Shown here: piece by piece, positions 37,212 through 52,200 of the stretch
Numbering within the stretch: the first letter of the stretch is position 1
Layout of the letters: the number at the start of each line of letters is the position of its first letter
Assembly (NCBI GenBank): GCA_022577435.1
Contig: JAKOON010000011.1
Location: 17,654,802-17,718,801 of the forward strand
Direction: 5' to 3'
Source: Embiotoca jacksoni
Taxonomy: Eukaryota > Chordata > Actinopteri > Embiotocidae
Length of the DNA stretch: 64,000 nucleotides
Notes under the pieces: generated by a model
What the model was told of the DNA's origin: nothing
What the model saw: only the letters and a program-made list of their open reading frames with translations
The model's database searches: none
Position numbers and translations under genes: made by a program

Positions 37212-40200
37212 AGAAGAAGTATAAATCAGTCCCCAGCCTCAGTCTTTCAGTCCATAATCCATGATATGGGTCCAATAGCTACTATAAGCTTCCCCCAACT
37301 CCCATTTGATAGAATACATTTATATAAACATTCCTGAGTGCTTGATGCAATGCATTTCAACCTTTTACGTGAATTTGAAATATATATTTTGATTACACTG
37401 CATCTTAAAGACAAAAACATACACATACTGTAAAACCTACAAGATAATGATAGGTGCTCTTTGATAACTCACCCTGGAATGAAGGAGAAACCTTTGCTGG
37501 TGTTCTGCTCCACTGAGTTAGCAGGAACCACAGAAACATCTGCTTTGGATGGCTGACCTGGAGGACAAAGAGTTGATCAAATCACTCATAATCTGACATT
37601 ACCAGATTATCAGGGATAATGAGCAACTTTCTGGCCTGTGATTTTTTTTGTGTGTAAAAAGTAAGGTAAGAGGAAACTCACTTATGCAAATGTTTCTAAC
37701 AGTACTTACCAAACACAAAGCTTGCCTGTGGGTTGGATGCACTTTCAGCGGACATCTTTTGGATACCTTGAGTAGGATTCTGCAGAGACAGTTTTAAACA
37801 TGTGGAAAAGGACAATTTACTTGACAGAGTAACACATAATCTATTATGCATACATGTATGTGCACACATGTAACAGGAGATCAGCATGTTTGGGTCGTTC
37901 CTGGAGAACTGAACTGTACGACAACACGATTTGTGTGAGGAGTTCCTCTGTCACCTAACTGCAATTTGTAACATCAACATGGGAGGGACCCGGGACATTT
38001 CATACCCCTGCAGTTAATGGTCTGTCTGCAGATGCAAAACTGTCAGCAATCTGTGGATTTTCGCACGCTGAATGTTTTTTAAAAGCTGTGAGAGGCGGGA
38101 TACAGCAACACTGAATGTGCTTGACTTTGAGTGTTTAAGTAAAAGCACATGAATGAATAACATGAGATTGCAGGCATTTATTTGTATCAGTTCTCACTGG
38201 AAATATCAAACACCACAAAAAAAGTTTATAATACAACAATTAATCTGTATGTGAAAACCAGGTCAGTCTTTGCAAGCAAGTGGTTGGAGTGTAAATCCTT
38301 CATATTCTGTATTTTTTTTTTTTTTTTTTATATTGAAAACTGATTAATGCTGTAAAGGTACAGAAATAAAAATAATTGATGTGTTCAAGATATATTTTAT
38401 GAACTGTACATAAACTGCATAAGGCAAGTGACCGCAAACCAGCGACACAGAAATATATGAGAAAAAAAAAATTGAATGACAGCTTGGTGAGTGATGGATA
38501 GAAATGACTCACTCGTTTGGCCTGGTTGGAAGAAACTGTTGCAAAGACCTGAGCTGTTGAATCTGGTACTGAGGAGCTGGGAAAGTCAGAGGGAGAGGAG
38601 AGAGAATTAACAAATATAACAAACACTTTACTAAATTTATTTATTGAAATTAGGTTATCCTATTTCATTTAAACGGGTGTCCACATCCTTTATGGACAAT
38701 GAAAACCTGGCCTCTGCAACTATATTTTGCCTTTCTGCAAGGCTGAACAAATAAATTAAACATTACTCATCCATAATGTCTCATAAGGAGACATAATTGT
38801 ATACCGTTTGCCTAGTCGACATATTTATTTCTAAAAGAATGCTAATTGAAATTTTTAAATCTGACAATAAATGGAGCATTAATGTCTTGAGAAAATTTAT
38901 TTTTGGATAACTTAAACATTTTCTTGTAGTAAAATCCTATTTTTGGTAAGAACCATTTGAAGAAATGTCTTTTGAACCACTGCTGTTTGACTGAGAAAAC
39001 TAGGATATCAGAGCCACAGTCAGGGTTTGCTTTGCTTATTCTTTATTGTGAGCAGGCTTTATTTGGGAAAAGCCCCAAGGATGGATGGCCTACTGAAATA
39101 TCAGGCGCAAAAAGTGGAGCACAGCCCAGTGAGGCAGAAAGACTAAAGGTGCAGGAGGCAGCAAGGGGTAAATCTGAATAACTGAATGAATGAAGGGCCC
39201 AATGCAAGAGACGGAGAGAAGGAAATGTAGAGGATAATGGTATGAAAAGACAGTGGGCATACAATAACGCCAAGTAGTCACACTGTTTAGTTCTGGCTCC
39301 ACTCTCCAGCTCATGGTTGTGAAATCAAACTGTAAACTATGTGTTGACTTTCAGCTGTGCCCCTTTTCATACACTCCTCAAATGAGGAAAAAAATCCCTT
39401 TCTACACTACTCAAAAAAAAAATCTAAATGTAAAAAATATGCTATATATCATAATTTTTTTTTAAAAAAAAAGCTGAAAGACAGCGCTTTAAAAAAATCA
39501 TAATCATTATTTTTTGTTAAAAATCCAGTGTGCTGGAGTAGAGCCACAGCAATACAATACACATCAGCATTGTAATACTTAGGAACAGCACTATGTGACA
39601 CAGATATGACAAGATCATCAACAATACGACACACATTAGCCTAAGTGAGGTTAGAGAATGGAAGGAAATATCAGCTCTACTATTGACAAAACATATTTTT
39701 TATTTTTAATGATGAGTATAATGAGAGTGAGATCCGATGCTTGAGAAAAACAAGCCGTGTCCTCAAAGACTGCGGCCCTGCCAGCGGGGTGCATTAGCAA
39801 AATATTAGGTGGAGTCAATGACCTGATAAATCTATGCCGAGGAGACACGCACAAAACAAACACCCCTCGAGCACTCAGTGGCAGACTGATTGATCCAAGC
39901 GGGTACAGACGTGATTTAATGCTACAGTGCTAAATAAGACACTTAATGCTGAACATGAAATAGATTAGAAGGACAAAACAGACAAATAAGGACTTTCTCA
40001 CCCGTGTGAAAAAACAAGAGAAAACTTTTAAATGTCTCACAGCACTTGTAAATAGTGCATTACATAACATAAATGCAACATAAAGCACTGTTTGTGCCAA
40101 ATCATAGTAAAATAATATTAATACAACAGGGAACAGGTGACATTTTGCTTTGCCTGCATACAAAACAGCAGAGGAAGCACATATCTCGATTTAGGGATTA

Positions 40201-43200
40201 TTGTTTTTTTTTTTTACAACATACAAAGGCATGGACCATCTCTATTTTGAAACCATTACATTTAAACTTGTGCACAAGGCGGTACACATACAGCATTGCA
40301 TATTATAGGTGCATCTGAGTAATAATTAAATTGCAAGAGAACTACAGCAATGCGATTTCTTCATCATCCACGGCGGGAGCTTGATTTGAACTCATTGACG
40401 TGTAACAACTCTTTTCTGCACAACTGCTAAAAAATTATTCAGCAGCAAAAAGCAAAAATGTGTCATCAGTAACCTATAAATATTGCAGGACTATAAGTCC
40501 TTCAGTATAAGACAACGAAATGTATTAATTCATTAAGGAAACTTGTGTGTATGGCTGGACCATACTGTATCAGAAACACTAGAGGGCTTTTGATTTGAAA
40601 ACTCAGTCTTGCGGTATTCGGCCAACCAATGATGTAATTTAATTACTCGGTCACTCACACATTAAAAAAAATTGTCGGATCCGTCCCACTGGTTCAGCCA
40701 AACAACAACAAAAAAAAACTATTGAATGCTACCCGTGTCGTCCACACGACACATTTCTTAAGGCAAAATTATTCACTGTAATCCAGTTTTAAGTCAATTA
40801 AATTGAGAAGATTTAAGCAATACTGTCATAGAGAGTAAGAACTTTGATTTACTGAGGCACATTCCTTAATATCTAGTCAATATCATTTTGTGGTTTTACC
40901 TTATGATGGAAGAAACTGGCACAGGAGGCCCTTTGTCCTTAAGCTCCTGAACATTGACCACCTGAGGAACAGTCTTCAACGTGGACTCTGTCAGGGAAGT
41001 GCTGACAGCTGAAACAAACAAATGTACACAACAGCAATTCACACACGAGAATGGGCAGTGTTGATATCGAACAAAAGAATAAGTAAGGCAGATGTATATA
41101 AATGAACTGATGTTTCCATGGTGATTTACGGTTGGTTTGAATCACAGAGATGTAAGTCATTCTCAGGGTGCTGAACTGAGACATAAAGCTATATCAGTAT
41201 CACATTATTTGGTCTGTAGGTCTATGTCTCCCCCTGGTGAATTAAAACAGGCACAGCAATATGATTTAAAAAAAAGAAGGAAAGAAAAAAAAAAAAAAAA
41301 GCCTCTTAAAGTGTACAGTGTGGCTAAAAATTGTTTAAAAATAAATAATTACTTTCAATCAACCGTTGCATGTTCTTCCTACCTGTCTTCTGATTGGCCA
41401 TCTGCCTGCGTAGAGCAGCAGTGGCTGCAGCCTGCTGAGCAGGGATGGTGACGGGTACGGTCTTCTCAGTCGGTGGAGCTCCATGCTTTACGGTCTTTGT
41501 GGCGAGAGCGGTGCTGTCGGCGCCGCTGAGGTTGATCTTATTGGTTGGAACTGAAATATCAAACACAATGAGCAACATTTATGAAACGAAGCATGTCTAG
41601 TACTGATTAGAAGTCGCTCTATTACTTTGTTCTTTTTTCTTCTTCTTTTTATTGTTGCTGAAATGCAATTTTAAATGTCTTATTTTTTATGGCACGACAA
41701 AGCGTTCTGAATTGTGTTTTATAAATAAACACGTGACTCCAAAAAAATTCCAATAATTTAAATGACTTTGAACACCAAACAACTTTTGTGTTGCTTTACA
41801 TCTTTTAATGAACTAAATAGCAAGAAGCTGGTCTGATTTACTCACCAGGGCTTGCGATAGGGCTGAGTCCAAAGCCCAGACCCTGTACCGGGTGCATTTT
41901 GGTTAAAGGGGTGGACTGGATGGCTCCGAAGCCTGGCTGGATGGAGGGCGTTCTCACGACTGTGGGGTGACGAGGCGTGGATAGCGCTGGGGGTAGGACA
42001 GTCATGGGAAGAGGTAGCGGCTGTAGCTCCTCCTCTTCCAGCTCCAGGTGAGCCGGGTGAGGCTCCAGGGACTGGGACAGGGATGACGTAGAGCTCACGT
42101 CATCCAGGTCCTCGTAGTATTTTGGCGAAAGGAAGGCTGAGCGAGACAAGTTGGCTGGAAGACAACAAATGATGATACAGCTGCATTATGGTAATATATT
42201 TAAGGATGTATGTTTTAGAGTTTCAGTATGACATCACTACATTTCACAAATGTTGAATTTTAAGGAGGCATTTGGACTTTTGATAAATTTATGATAAACT
42301 TCAAACTGCTGTCGGGGTTACTTATCTAAAAAAAAAAAAAGATACATGTTTAAAATAATCTTTTTAATGCACAGAAGGGGCTTGACAAAATAACTGCAAT
42401 TGACAGTCAACTCTTAGAAACTTAATTTATTGAAGGAGACCTTTCACTTGCATTTGTGCATGAATGATCAAGCTGAAATACATTTTTAAACTTTCACGCA
42501 ACCGTAGATTTCTAGTACCTGGTGCAGTCGAGCGGACAGGAGGCATCTGTCCCTTTGAGAGAAAGTTCCTCAGCTGGGACTGTTTGCTGGGTGAAATCTT
42601 GACCCCTGGCGAAACATCCAGAATTAGTGTTAAGAAATGATCAAACATGATGTTCCTTATTATTTTTAGATCAGAAAGATGGATACCTGGAGATTTGGTT
42701 TTGGCCTTAGGAGGGGTCGTGTCCAGCCTGGCTTTCAGGAGAGCATCCCTCAAACTCTCAAGCTCACGTTCCAAACTAATGAAACACACAGACACAAGAC
42801 ATTTGAAATCGCCAACAACATCAACCTTATTTGATGAAAGCACGTGAACCACCCTACAAAGGCTGCTACACTGGAAGACATGGGTTCAATCTTTATGCTG
42901 TTTACTGACCACCATCACTATATTATTACACTGCATTTGTAGGTATTAAACAAGTAACACGTTTTGCTGAATAAATACATTTTCAATCATTCAAGACTTG
43001 TTAGATTAACTTGGAATGTCAAGTACATACTCTACAGGTCCTCGTTTCTCAAAGAACTCTAAAATTAATATTAAATACTCTAAAATGAAATATTGATTCA
43101 GCCATGAGACTTTCAGTCCTCCATTCATGCTCCTTCTTCCCACCCAGCTGTTGTTGCCGTCGCAGTATTTCGGTTTATAGCCGGAGTGGCTGCTTTGCTG

Positions 43201-46200
43201 TAGAGGCGCAGTGACGTGAGTTCCTTAATCAGCTGGTCCAATCTGCTCTTCTGCTGGTTGATGATATACAGGTTGTTGGACAGCGTCGTGAACAGACCCT
43301 CACGCCCGGGCACAACCATGTGTCTGTGAAGACGACAATCATTTCATAACAAATGTTAATTCATCCAAAAGTTTTTCTGTGTCAAATCTTTTAAATTGCC
43401 AGGTGGTCATCTGTCATCTTTTACACTCACCTCTGCTTTTTCTTCTTCTCCAGGTGTTTCTCCCATTCAACATCTAAGACATCATTGACATCCTCCACAG
43501 CAAACATAACGTACTGGTATAACCGGCGAATCTCCTGAATAAAGAAAAAAAAAGAAAAAGGTGGTAAATAGACAAAATGTCATGACCACGTAGGCGAGTC
43601 ATCTCCAGGATTTATAGCACTCATTCATGCAAACATTGTTGGCGTCATCTGTCCTTCAATCTCTCACCTTGAGCTGTTCCTCACTGCGTGGGTCCAGAGG
43701 TTTTTTGTACAGCAACTGTCTATAGTTTCTGTCTTTGCCCAGCTCGCTCTGCGTCTTAGCTTCTTCTGCCCCAGCGAAGCCCTCCAATAAGGTGGTCTTC
43801 AGTGTGCCGATGTCACCGTGGAGGGACTGCAGATCGCAAAAAAAAAATGGTTAGAAGAGAAGTTTGACAAGATTTGTCAGCATTTTGATTGTTAATAAGT
43901 TTAACAATCACAAAAGGAAGCCATTATGGGGGGTAAATCTGTCTGGTGGGCCAGCCATGGTCTTACCTCTGTAGTTTCCTTGATCTCCAGGGTGAAAATA
44001 TGGAGGTCATCTGACTCTTTCCTCAACTCCTTCATCTCCTCGTTGGTGCCAACCTTAAAGTCAGCTCTTCCACTTCGTGCCTTAAGGTCATCTAACTCCT
44101 TCTGGAAGTGTGCAATCTGATGGCAAGTCAAAGACTTAATTAGGTGACAACAACAGTGGATGCACATAACATGTTGTCTTAATAGTGTCCATTACTGTAC
44201 ATATGCAAAAGTTCAAGGCACAAAAGTTTCAAATTTCAAATTAAAATAAATGATAAAGTTTAGTTGGTGTTGTGCAACCTATCTTCTTTATGCAACCAGT
44301 AAATATTCACTTAGTCATTGGCCTAAATCAGTAAATAAATTTGAACCTAGAACAGCTGATTTAATGGATCAAGTCACAACACTCTCACTTGCACCACATT
44401 ATCCCAATGAAAAGTGGTAAATGCAACATGGTACTCCTGTATTGACTGAAGGACATGTCTCACCTCCTCTAATATACCAGCCATGATGGGATCAGAGTCT
44501 TTCTTCTGCTGCAGCTGCTTCTCCAGGGCTTTCACACTAACAGCTGCCTGCAAGTGAGAAAGTACAATAAAAATCTAATATTCACAATTGAGCACACAAC
44601 AAACACTCTTAAAAGAAAAGTTAATATATACACAGTAAAATGTATTCCCAATAAATAAAAAAAAGGACCTGTGGAGCCTGGACTCGGCCCTGGGCAGCAG
44701 GAGCAGGTTTCTGGAGGACTGTGGGAGGCGTGCTGGTTTGAACTGGACGCACTGGAGCTGAGACACAACCAATATGATTAGAATAGCAAACCATTGGCAC
44801 TTAAGACTTTAATGATACTTTATAAAATGTACAAACACGAGTATAATAGTTGTTCTCACCTAATACAGCTGGAGGCTTCGTGGCTGCGAGTGAAGGCGGG
44901 GGGAAACTGCTGGAACTGGAAACAACTGTTTTGGGCAGTGAGGAACTGAAGGAGAAAGCTGGCGGTGGAGTTTCCACTGCTGAAAACCTTAGAAAAGACA
45001 CGGCAGATTCGTATACATGTACACAAACATCGACATGTCGGTCAGAATACTACATGATACTTCATTACCTCTCATTCAGATTCAGTTTCACTGTAGGTGG
45101 AGAGGCAGCGGCAAGGCTCTGAGGAACTGGAGCCGGAGCCGGAGCCGGAGCTGGAGCTGGAGTCGGAGCCGGCACTGCTGATGGTTTGACGGAAAGGGTG
45201 TTGAAAGAAAAAGCCGAAGGTGCAGAGGGTGTGTCTGAGGGAGGTTTGGAGGCAAAGGAGAAGCCTGCTGAGCCAAAAGGTGCGGATCCCCCTAAGGAGA
45301 AAGCTGAAGTGGCTGAAGGGGCTGAAGGGGCTGTGGTGGAGCAGGTAGACGGGACCGTGAACGTGAAGCCCGATGAGCAGGATGACACGGGAGCTGGAGG
45401 AACGATGCTGAACGGGGCAGTGATGGAAGAAGCAGCTGGGGCTGGAGGACTGGGAGCAGCAGCTGGAGGAAGACCAAGGTGTGGGAAGGCTGCTGGGGCT
45501 GGTGCGATGAAGGCAGCTAGTGTGGGTGGTTGTACCGGTGAACAGAAAATAATTGAAGTCATTACAGGTTGAGCAAGTTTGGACTACAAGCACAGGTTGC
45601 TAATGCTATCGGAAACTGGGTTCGGCTTAGAGAGGGGAAAATCAGTTTTTCATGGTTCAATGATCACAATCTTCAGGCTTCAAAGGACTTTGTACAAACG
45701 AAGTGAGTTTGAATGGGTAAAAATGGGGATTTTCTAGCCTCATTGACAAGAAGACTCTTTTTTTGTTTGTTTGTTTAGCCAAAGCTCCCTGCACTTCTAA
45801 AACAGCTGATGTCATTCAAATCATGTCCTGAATCTTCAACTGGCCTCAAGATTTCATGAGAATCCAACGATTCGATGCAGTTTAGAGGAGGAGAGTGTAA
45901 CAAGCTACCTTTTACAAATGTTCCCGATGAGCACTGACATGCATAATATGGGCGGACGCTACAATTTACAGACGTCCCGTAAACACCTCGCATACATGTT
46001 ATTGGTGGATACCAGCTAAGCACATCTATCATAATGCACAACTGTGAGAAATGATGGGCTGTCATTTTTGTGCGATTATGTTTTGTAACTGCGTCGACGC
46101 AGGATCTTCCACGCCAGCATTGTGATTCATGTTATAATTGAGAAACTGCCACAACTCCAGCAAATATTAAGTGAAAGCAAAACATAGAAGGATTATCAGC

Positions 46201-49200
46201 ATTTGAAAATACAGAACATTTTGCTTTCAAAACGCAGAGAGCAAAATCAACAAAAAAGCTCATTTCACTTACAAGGATCAAACACGACTGATGGTGTGAA
46301 ATAGACCTCTAAACTTCAAAAGCGTTTTTGTAATTAAGTCTAGAAACTAAAATGTTTTGAGGAACATAAGTATTGTTTCATTAAGCCATTAGACATATAT
46401 ATAGATATATTCGGACACATTGATGGAGGAGTCGGCTACTTGTGAAATCCAACTCGGCTCCACAGATGAGATGTAACACCACAATTCAAAACCAAACTGG
46501 TGACATGTTAAATACGTCCATGGTACCACAGCAGGAAATAGAACAACTGTTAAGCACAATGCAATCAACACATAAGATGATCATCGGTGAAGGAAAAAGA
46601 AGATTGGATAGTTCAAGAAGCCCTCTCGACAACATTTTAAACCAACATCCTGGCAGTTTACGGTTTGCTGGCTTTCTTACCTGGCCTGGGCGGTCTCTCT
46701 CCTTCCAAGGGCAGAGCGGTGGGAAGCGAGACGAGTTGCTTCACCCCAGGATTGAGGTTGAGCAGAGAAAACGGGCAGAGTAATCCCTCCGTGGATAGCA
46801 TTAGCATTGTGGGCGCCGGGGGCAAGGTCTTCTCGTCGGCTTTGAGAGGGTAGAATGATTGGAAACGAATCAAGAGTCAGACAGACATCGAGAAACTTTC
46901 CACACAATACTTTAACATATGTTTCATATAATTTCACAGAACATACCAAACCCCTTTTCTCCACTTATTTACTTGCCAAAAAAAATAAAACACATGATTT
47001 CTCTTCCTCCCTGGTGGAACATCTCATTTCCTTTCACCCCAACTCCCCTCACATTTTGTAACCTTCCACAGATCAGAGAGTCTGGGAGGAACTTTTAAGA
47101 TCTCTGGTAAGCAACTCTGTGAAAAGTCTATTGAGTAAGATCCAATCTGTAATGGACAGCAACAAACTTGAAAAAATAAAAAAAAAAGAAGCTTATTTGG
47201 TGTTTTGTGACAGCTCTGTGCTTCCAACTAACACAGCAACACAAGGAAAATGAAGAGCGAGCATTATCTGCACTATGCTGAAACCGCTCGAGAGGACAAA
47301 ATGCAATTTCTCACATTAATCGTGAAAGTGTCGAGAACATTCGAGCACAAAGACTGTATTTCAGCGCAGTATTTATCTCGTTGACCTTGGCTTTTTCAAT
47401 CCCTCAGAGGTTAAAATCCACCAAGTACCCAGTGTTCACTTCAAAAAGTCACTCTGTTGCCACATACAAAAACAAAATGTAAAAATGCCTGATTTTGGTA
47501 AAACAGTGCACTGGCTTCTTCTTCTTGCCAAACCCTCAAAACCTTTTCCACTCTTCACACCCACTTTCCTGCACTTCCCCAAAGATCTCTCCGTGTGCTC
47601 GGGGCTGCAGACTAAATGACAAAACAATCAATAATGAAACCGAGTATTCACAACCCAAATTAAAAGATACATTCATCACATATCCAATGCATATCTATAT
47701 ATATATATATATAGATAGATAGATATACATATATCTATCTATCTATCTATCTATACACACATTGAAAATGACACAGAAATCTCCAGGTGACATGATCTAA
47801 AGTTCAACATGACACCGGCACAATGCAGAGAACCAAAAAAAAAGAAAAACACAAAACTACTGCAGCTAATGTTTTTAGTCGTGGAACTAAAGTTGAAAGG
47901 CTTTGAGAGAAGTGAGGAGTGAGAGAGTGAAAGAGAGATTGGACAGACGGGAGTGGCACACGGTAAAAACCTCATCAGCATTCTGCAACAGGATCGTCTG
48001 GGCTTTGTTGTTTGTTATGGTCCTCTAGCTTGTCTGAGCCATTTTAATGAGTGCAATTTTTTTCTTTTCCTTCACATAACTCTCTCGCTCTTCTCGATTT
48101 GCTTTGCCTTCCTAACGTCTCACTTTCGGATGAAGATTTTGATTGGACTACAATCACGTCATAATGTTGCTCAAATTGCAGGTTTTTTTGTTGTTCCTTT
48201 TTTCTTGATCGGGGAGGGGTGGGAGTTCTTTAGAGTGAACAGCGAGAGATGTGACTAGACAGCAACAGAAGCTTCTACGTGAATGTCTGGCAGACCGGGC
48301 CGGCTAAGATAAAACAGTGCACTGAGACGGGAGCTTATCACTATTCTTTACACACGCTGCAATACAGCACTGCGGTGGATGCCGCATGCACAAAGAAAAC
48401 CTGATGGAGTTGAGCTTTGTCTGATCATTAGGGGAGTGCTCACCGCAACACATTTTGAAGCTGAAACAAAGACAGTGGGATGCAGTACAAGAGACCTCGA
48501 CTGATGACAATTAAGCTCAGAGAGAGAGGAACTGAGACGTACACGACAGCAGATCTTCTGTGTGTAGTGACAGAAGGCTGCATGGTGTTTAGTGCACCGC
48601 TGCCACAGCGTGATCTCTTGAACAAGGCACTTCACCACACGTCTTTGCAGTAATGGTACGGCAGCAAACAGAGCCCACTGCAATGAGTGCAATCAGAGCA
48701 GCTCACTAGACACTTGAGTGTATCTGTTGCTTTTGCTGAATTGATCCAGCTCACACCAGGTAGAATTCACGTTAAAAATCAATATAAATGTCCTCATCCG
48801 TTTATGTTTCACAGATTATTTACGACTTGCAGCAGACATCAGACCATAAACACCGTAATCACCATGCTTTCACATTAGGGGCCCTAAAATATACACAGCC
48901 ATATTTTTTTAAGTGATGTTATAGTCCATTATTGATACCCGCTTTATCCTGTACAGGGTCACCGGGGGGTAGGGGTGGCTATCCCATCACACTTTGGGCA
49001 AAGGCAGGGCACACCCTGCACAGACCGCCAGTCTATCACAGGACCAGCACTTAAAGACGGACAGAAACAAAGACCATTCATGCAGTCATTCACCTCGAAG
49101 GGCAATTTGTAGAGTCACCAATTAACTAATTGGACGGTGGGAGGAAGCCGGAGAACCCAGAGAACACGCAAACTCCACAGGAAAAGAGATTTGAATTACT

Positions 49201-52200
49201 TCACCTCATCAATACAGAAACACTGTAATTACCATACTGCCATAAAGCAGCCCTGCTCACTCATTTGAAACCCTATGCCACCTCAGCAAAAAAATGCTAT
49301 AGCAAGATTAACTAAACTTTGATCAACAGTTGCAATGTGACTGAACATCAGAAAGCTATTTGCTCGAAGTGTTGTTGAACGGTGGTGAAGTGGAATTTAC
49401 TGGGCTATAAAACTGGGTAACTGAGCAGAGGTTCAGAAAAGCCAGAACTCAACGATGGTTATCAGACATAAGCAGAAGTACACAGAAAGCCAAAAATGGA
49501 CTTACTGATATAGATTTCCTGCTGGTTGGTGAAGTCTATAGCCAAGCCGAGCGGCAGAGTGTCTTCACTTGTGTCAGTGACTGGAAGTTCGGCCCTACTT
49601 GCATCTTCTTGGAGCCAAAGTTCCCACATCTGAAAAGAGGCATCGAGCAGGCATGGTCGTCAGTCAACACAATGATTTGGTGTGTTTTCTTTAAACTAGG
49701 CAGTAATTATTCAAACAAGCTTTACAATAAATCTGAGGATCAGTGCTGCATGTAATCAATTGTAGCTTGACTCAAATCAAGTGTGATTCACTAACATTAC
49801 ACACACAAAAGAAAACTGAGATAAAACTAATGGTGTTAACTGATAAAACTTCAGCCATCACCAGCTGGTCTAAGTGTCATCCAGAGTTAAGTGTGGGGTA
49901 GGTGGATGTAAATAAGTAGCATTTAAATGGAACTCTATCAGGGTCACATTTGACTCTACATTCAAACATTTCAACACATTTTTTTCCTTTTTCATTTAAA
50001 TACCTTGTCGTCTTGTCTGGCAATGACGCTGACCTCGATGGAAGCTGCCGATGCAGCAAACACAAGGTCCCTGAAAAAAAAAAAAATCAACGACACCAAC
50101 TTAACATGACGTTAAAATCAAACACCAGGTTTGATCTCAGAAGTGCGAATGCTTTAGGCTGCAGCACACACGCCTATAAACAGCGACGGTTCTCACCAGT
50201 CCTCGACGTGACTGAGGAAGTAGTGGTGCTGTCGCTCCGTGCAGCTGCCGTAGACGCTGTCGCCAAAGTTCAGGTACTTTGTCTCCACTTTCTCGTCCTT
50301 TTTCTGTATTAACAAAAACAAATAAATAAATAATCACAGTCCAATTAATTAGCGAGATGGAATAAGTGATGTCTGACTGTGGAGGGATTTTTTTTTTAGC
50401 AGCATGACTTTTGAGTTCACCGGAAAAATAATGTCACAATTTATAATGAGACATGTTTGCAATGAAACTTTCTATTCTGCGATTTTTTTTTAATTTTTTT
50501 TTTTTATCATTGATCTTAGGATTATGTGATAAAAATAATTAAAGTTGTGAATTTGAGCTGCATAAATAAAACGGATTTGACATGACATATTAGTTGTGAT
50601 TTATGTACCTCTATGCAACAAACAACAAAAAGCCTTAAATGGGTTATTGGCCACTAAGCATCCAACTCATTTAACAAAATATGACAAATTGAGGTCTGCC
50701 AAGTGCATTTGGAGCCTTTATGTAACTACAGAGCCAGTAAATGACAATTCAAGTAATACCAAAATGCAGAGATATGATTTGGTTTTTCAAAATTATTAAT
50801 TAGAACATGGAAGAGCAGCGAGTGCCTTTCTGCTTCCTTGTTGTGGCACTAAAGACTGCGTGAGTTTAACCTGACAAAAGTCAGCATGTGATGTGGCGAA
50901 TGAAGCGGACGACGGACGGTTGGCGTACTCACAGGAAGGGAGATCAACACTAGTTCGGGAGGTGTCTCAAGAGACCCGTCTGCAGCAGCATACACCACCG
51001 CAAACACAAAGGTTCTCAGCCACTGGATGTCCAGAGCTGTGAGAGACGACGGAAAAGAGACGGATTAGTCAGATCAAAGTCAAACACATTCATAACAGGA
51101 GGACTCAGGTCTATTACTATAAAGCACTAAAAATCTGCCGCTGGCAGGACGACCAGCTTAGTCGACAGGCGGCCATCACAGATCGTACTTCTTACAGATG
51201 CAGGAGTGTTCATGTTACCTTTGACAGGCTCGTCAGTCGTGTAGAAATGTGGACACGCGATCACTTTCTTTTCTTCTAGTACCTTTACAACAGAGTAGAA
51301 AATCAGTTGCTGCTGCTTTCGAAGACGATCAAACAATTTATTTGAATTAGGTTCACTTACTGGTGTATACTGACTGACTGTGGCGTTAATTTTTCCGGCA
51401 GCGACTTGCTTTCCTTTTGGACTCCAGCAAACTGTATTAAACAAAGTACACAAACTGCAAATTGAGCCACATCAGAGCTACGGAGCAGCTCAACTTAAAA
51501 AAAAATGATGTTAATAGTCTCTCACTCACTGCAAGTGATGCCACTCGAAGCGGGGAGCTGGGCCTGCAATTTGACGACGTCGGTTACATCCAAAATCATC
51601 ATACTGCCATCGGACAGACAGGCAGCCAACATGGACGCATGAGCAGGATTCCACATCAGGTCCTGCAGTGAGGTACCGGGAGGCACAGCTGGCTGCAAGG
51701 ACGCGAAAGGGAACTTCTGCGGTCTCGCCTGGGGGGAGAAAAAAAAAAAAGGTATACAAAACAAACCAAAAAAAAGATGAAAGCGCAATCAGTGAATTTG
51801 TCCGACACGAGGACATTCGGCAGCTCGAAACGTGGACAAGTGAAGTAAAACAAGTTTCCACTGGATTTTGTGAATCTGAAAATCATTAACGCGGTCACCT
51901 TGTTCACGAAGGTGCGGACATCGTAGAACGTGAGGGTCAAACGCGCTTCGTCGGACGCGCCGCACACCGACAAAGTGAGTTCATCACAGCTGAGAGCCAA
52001 GTGGTACAGAACAAGGTCCACAGTCACCTCAGCCAGCGCCGGTATCCCCTTGGCTGCAGCGCACAGGGAGTTTGGTTGGAGTTAATTGGGAGTAAAAGAC
52101 GTGAATAATACGACAATCACAGTGCAACACCGAAAGGTTGAAACCTCTCTCTCGTACCTATTTCATTGGCGTTTCCGTCACCTTTATCGGCAGCCAAAAT

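Larger units (their letters stand above)
46840..49505 (-). other. nup214 intron 10 (largest, 2.7 kb)
   Basis: Contains a TA/GATA microsatellite (47,691-47,756), a possible small repeat fragment near 48,612-48,650 (ACAAGGCACTTCACC, a motif frequent in fish dispersed repeats) and a LINE 3'-end-like element (48,923-49,181). No exon seen. Confidence 0.8.

Noticed and set aside
45186..45572. 128-codon plus-strand frame at nup214 exon 12
   Set aside because: Antisense shadow of the low-complexity exon 12.
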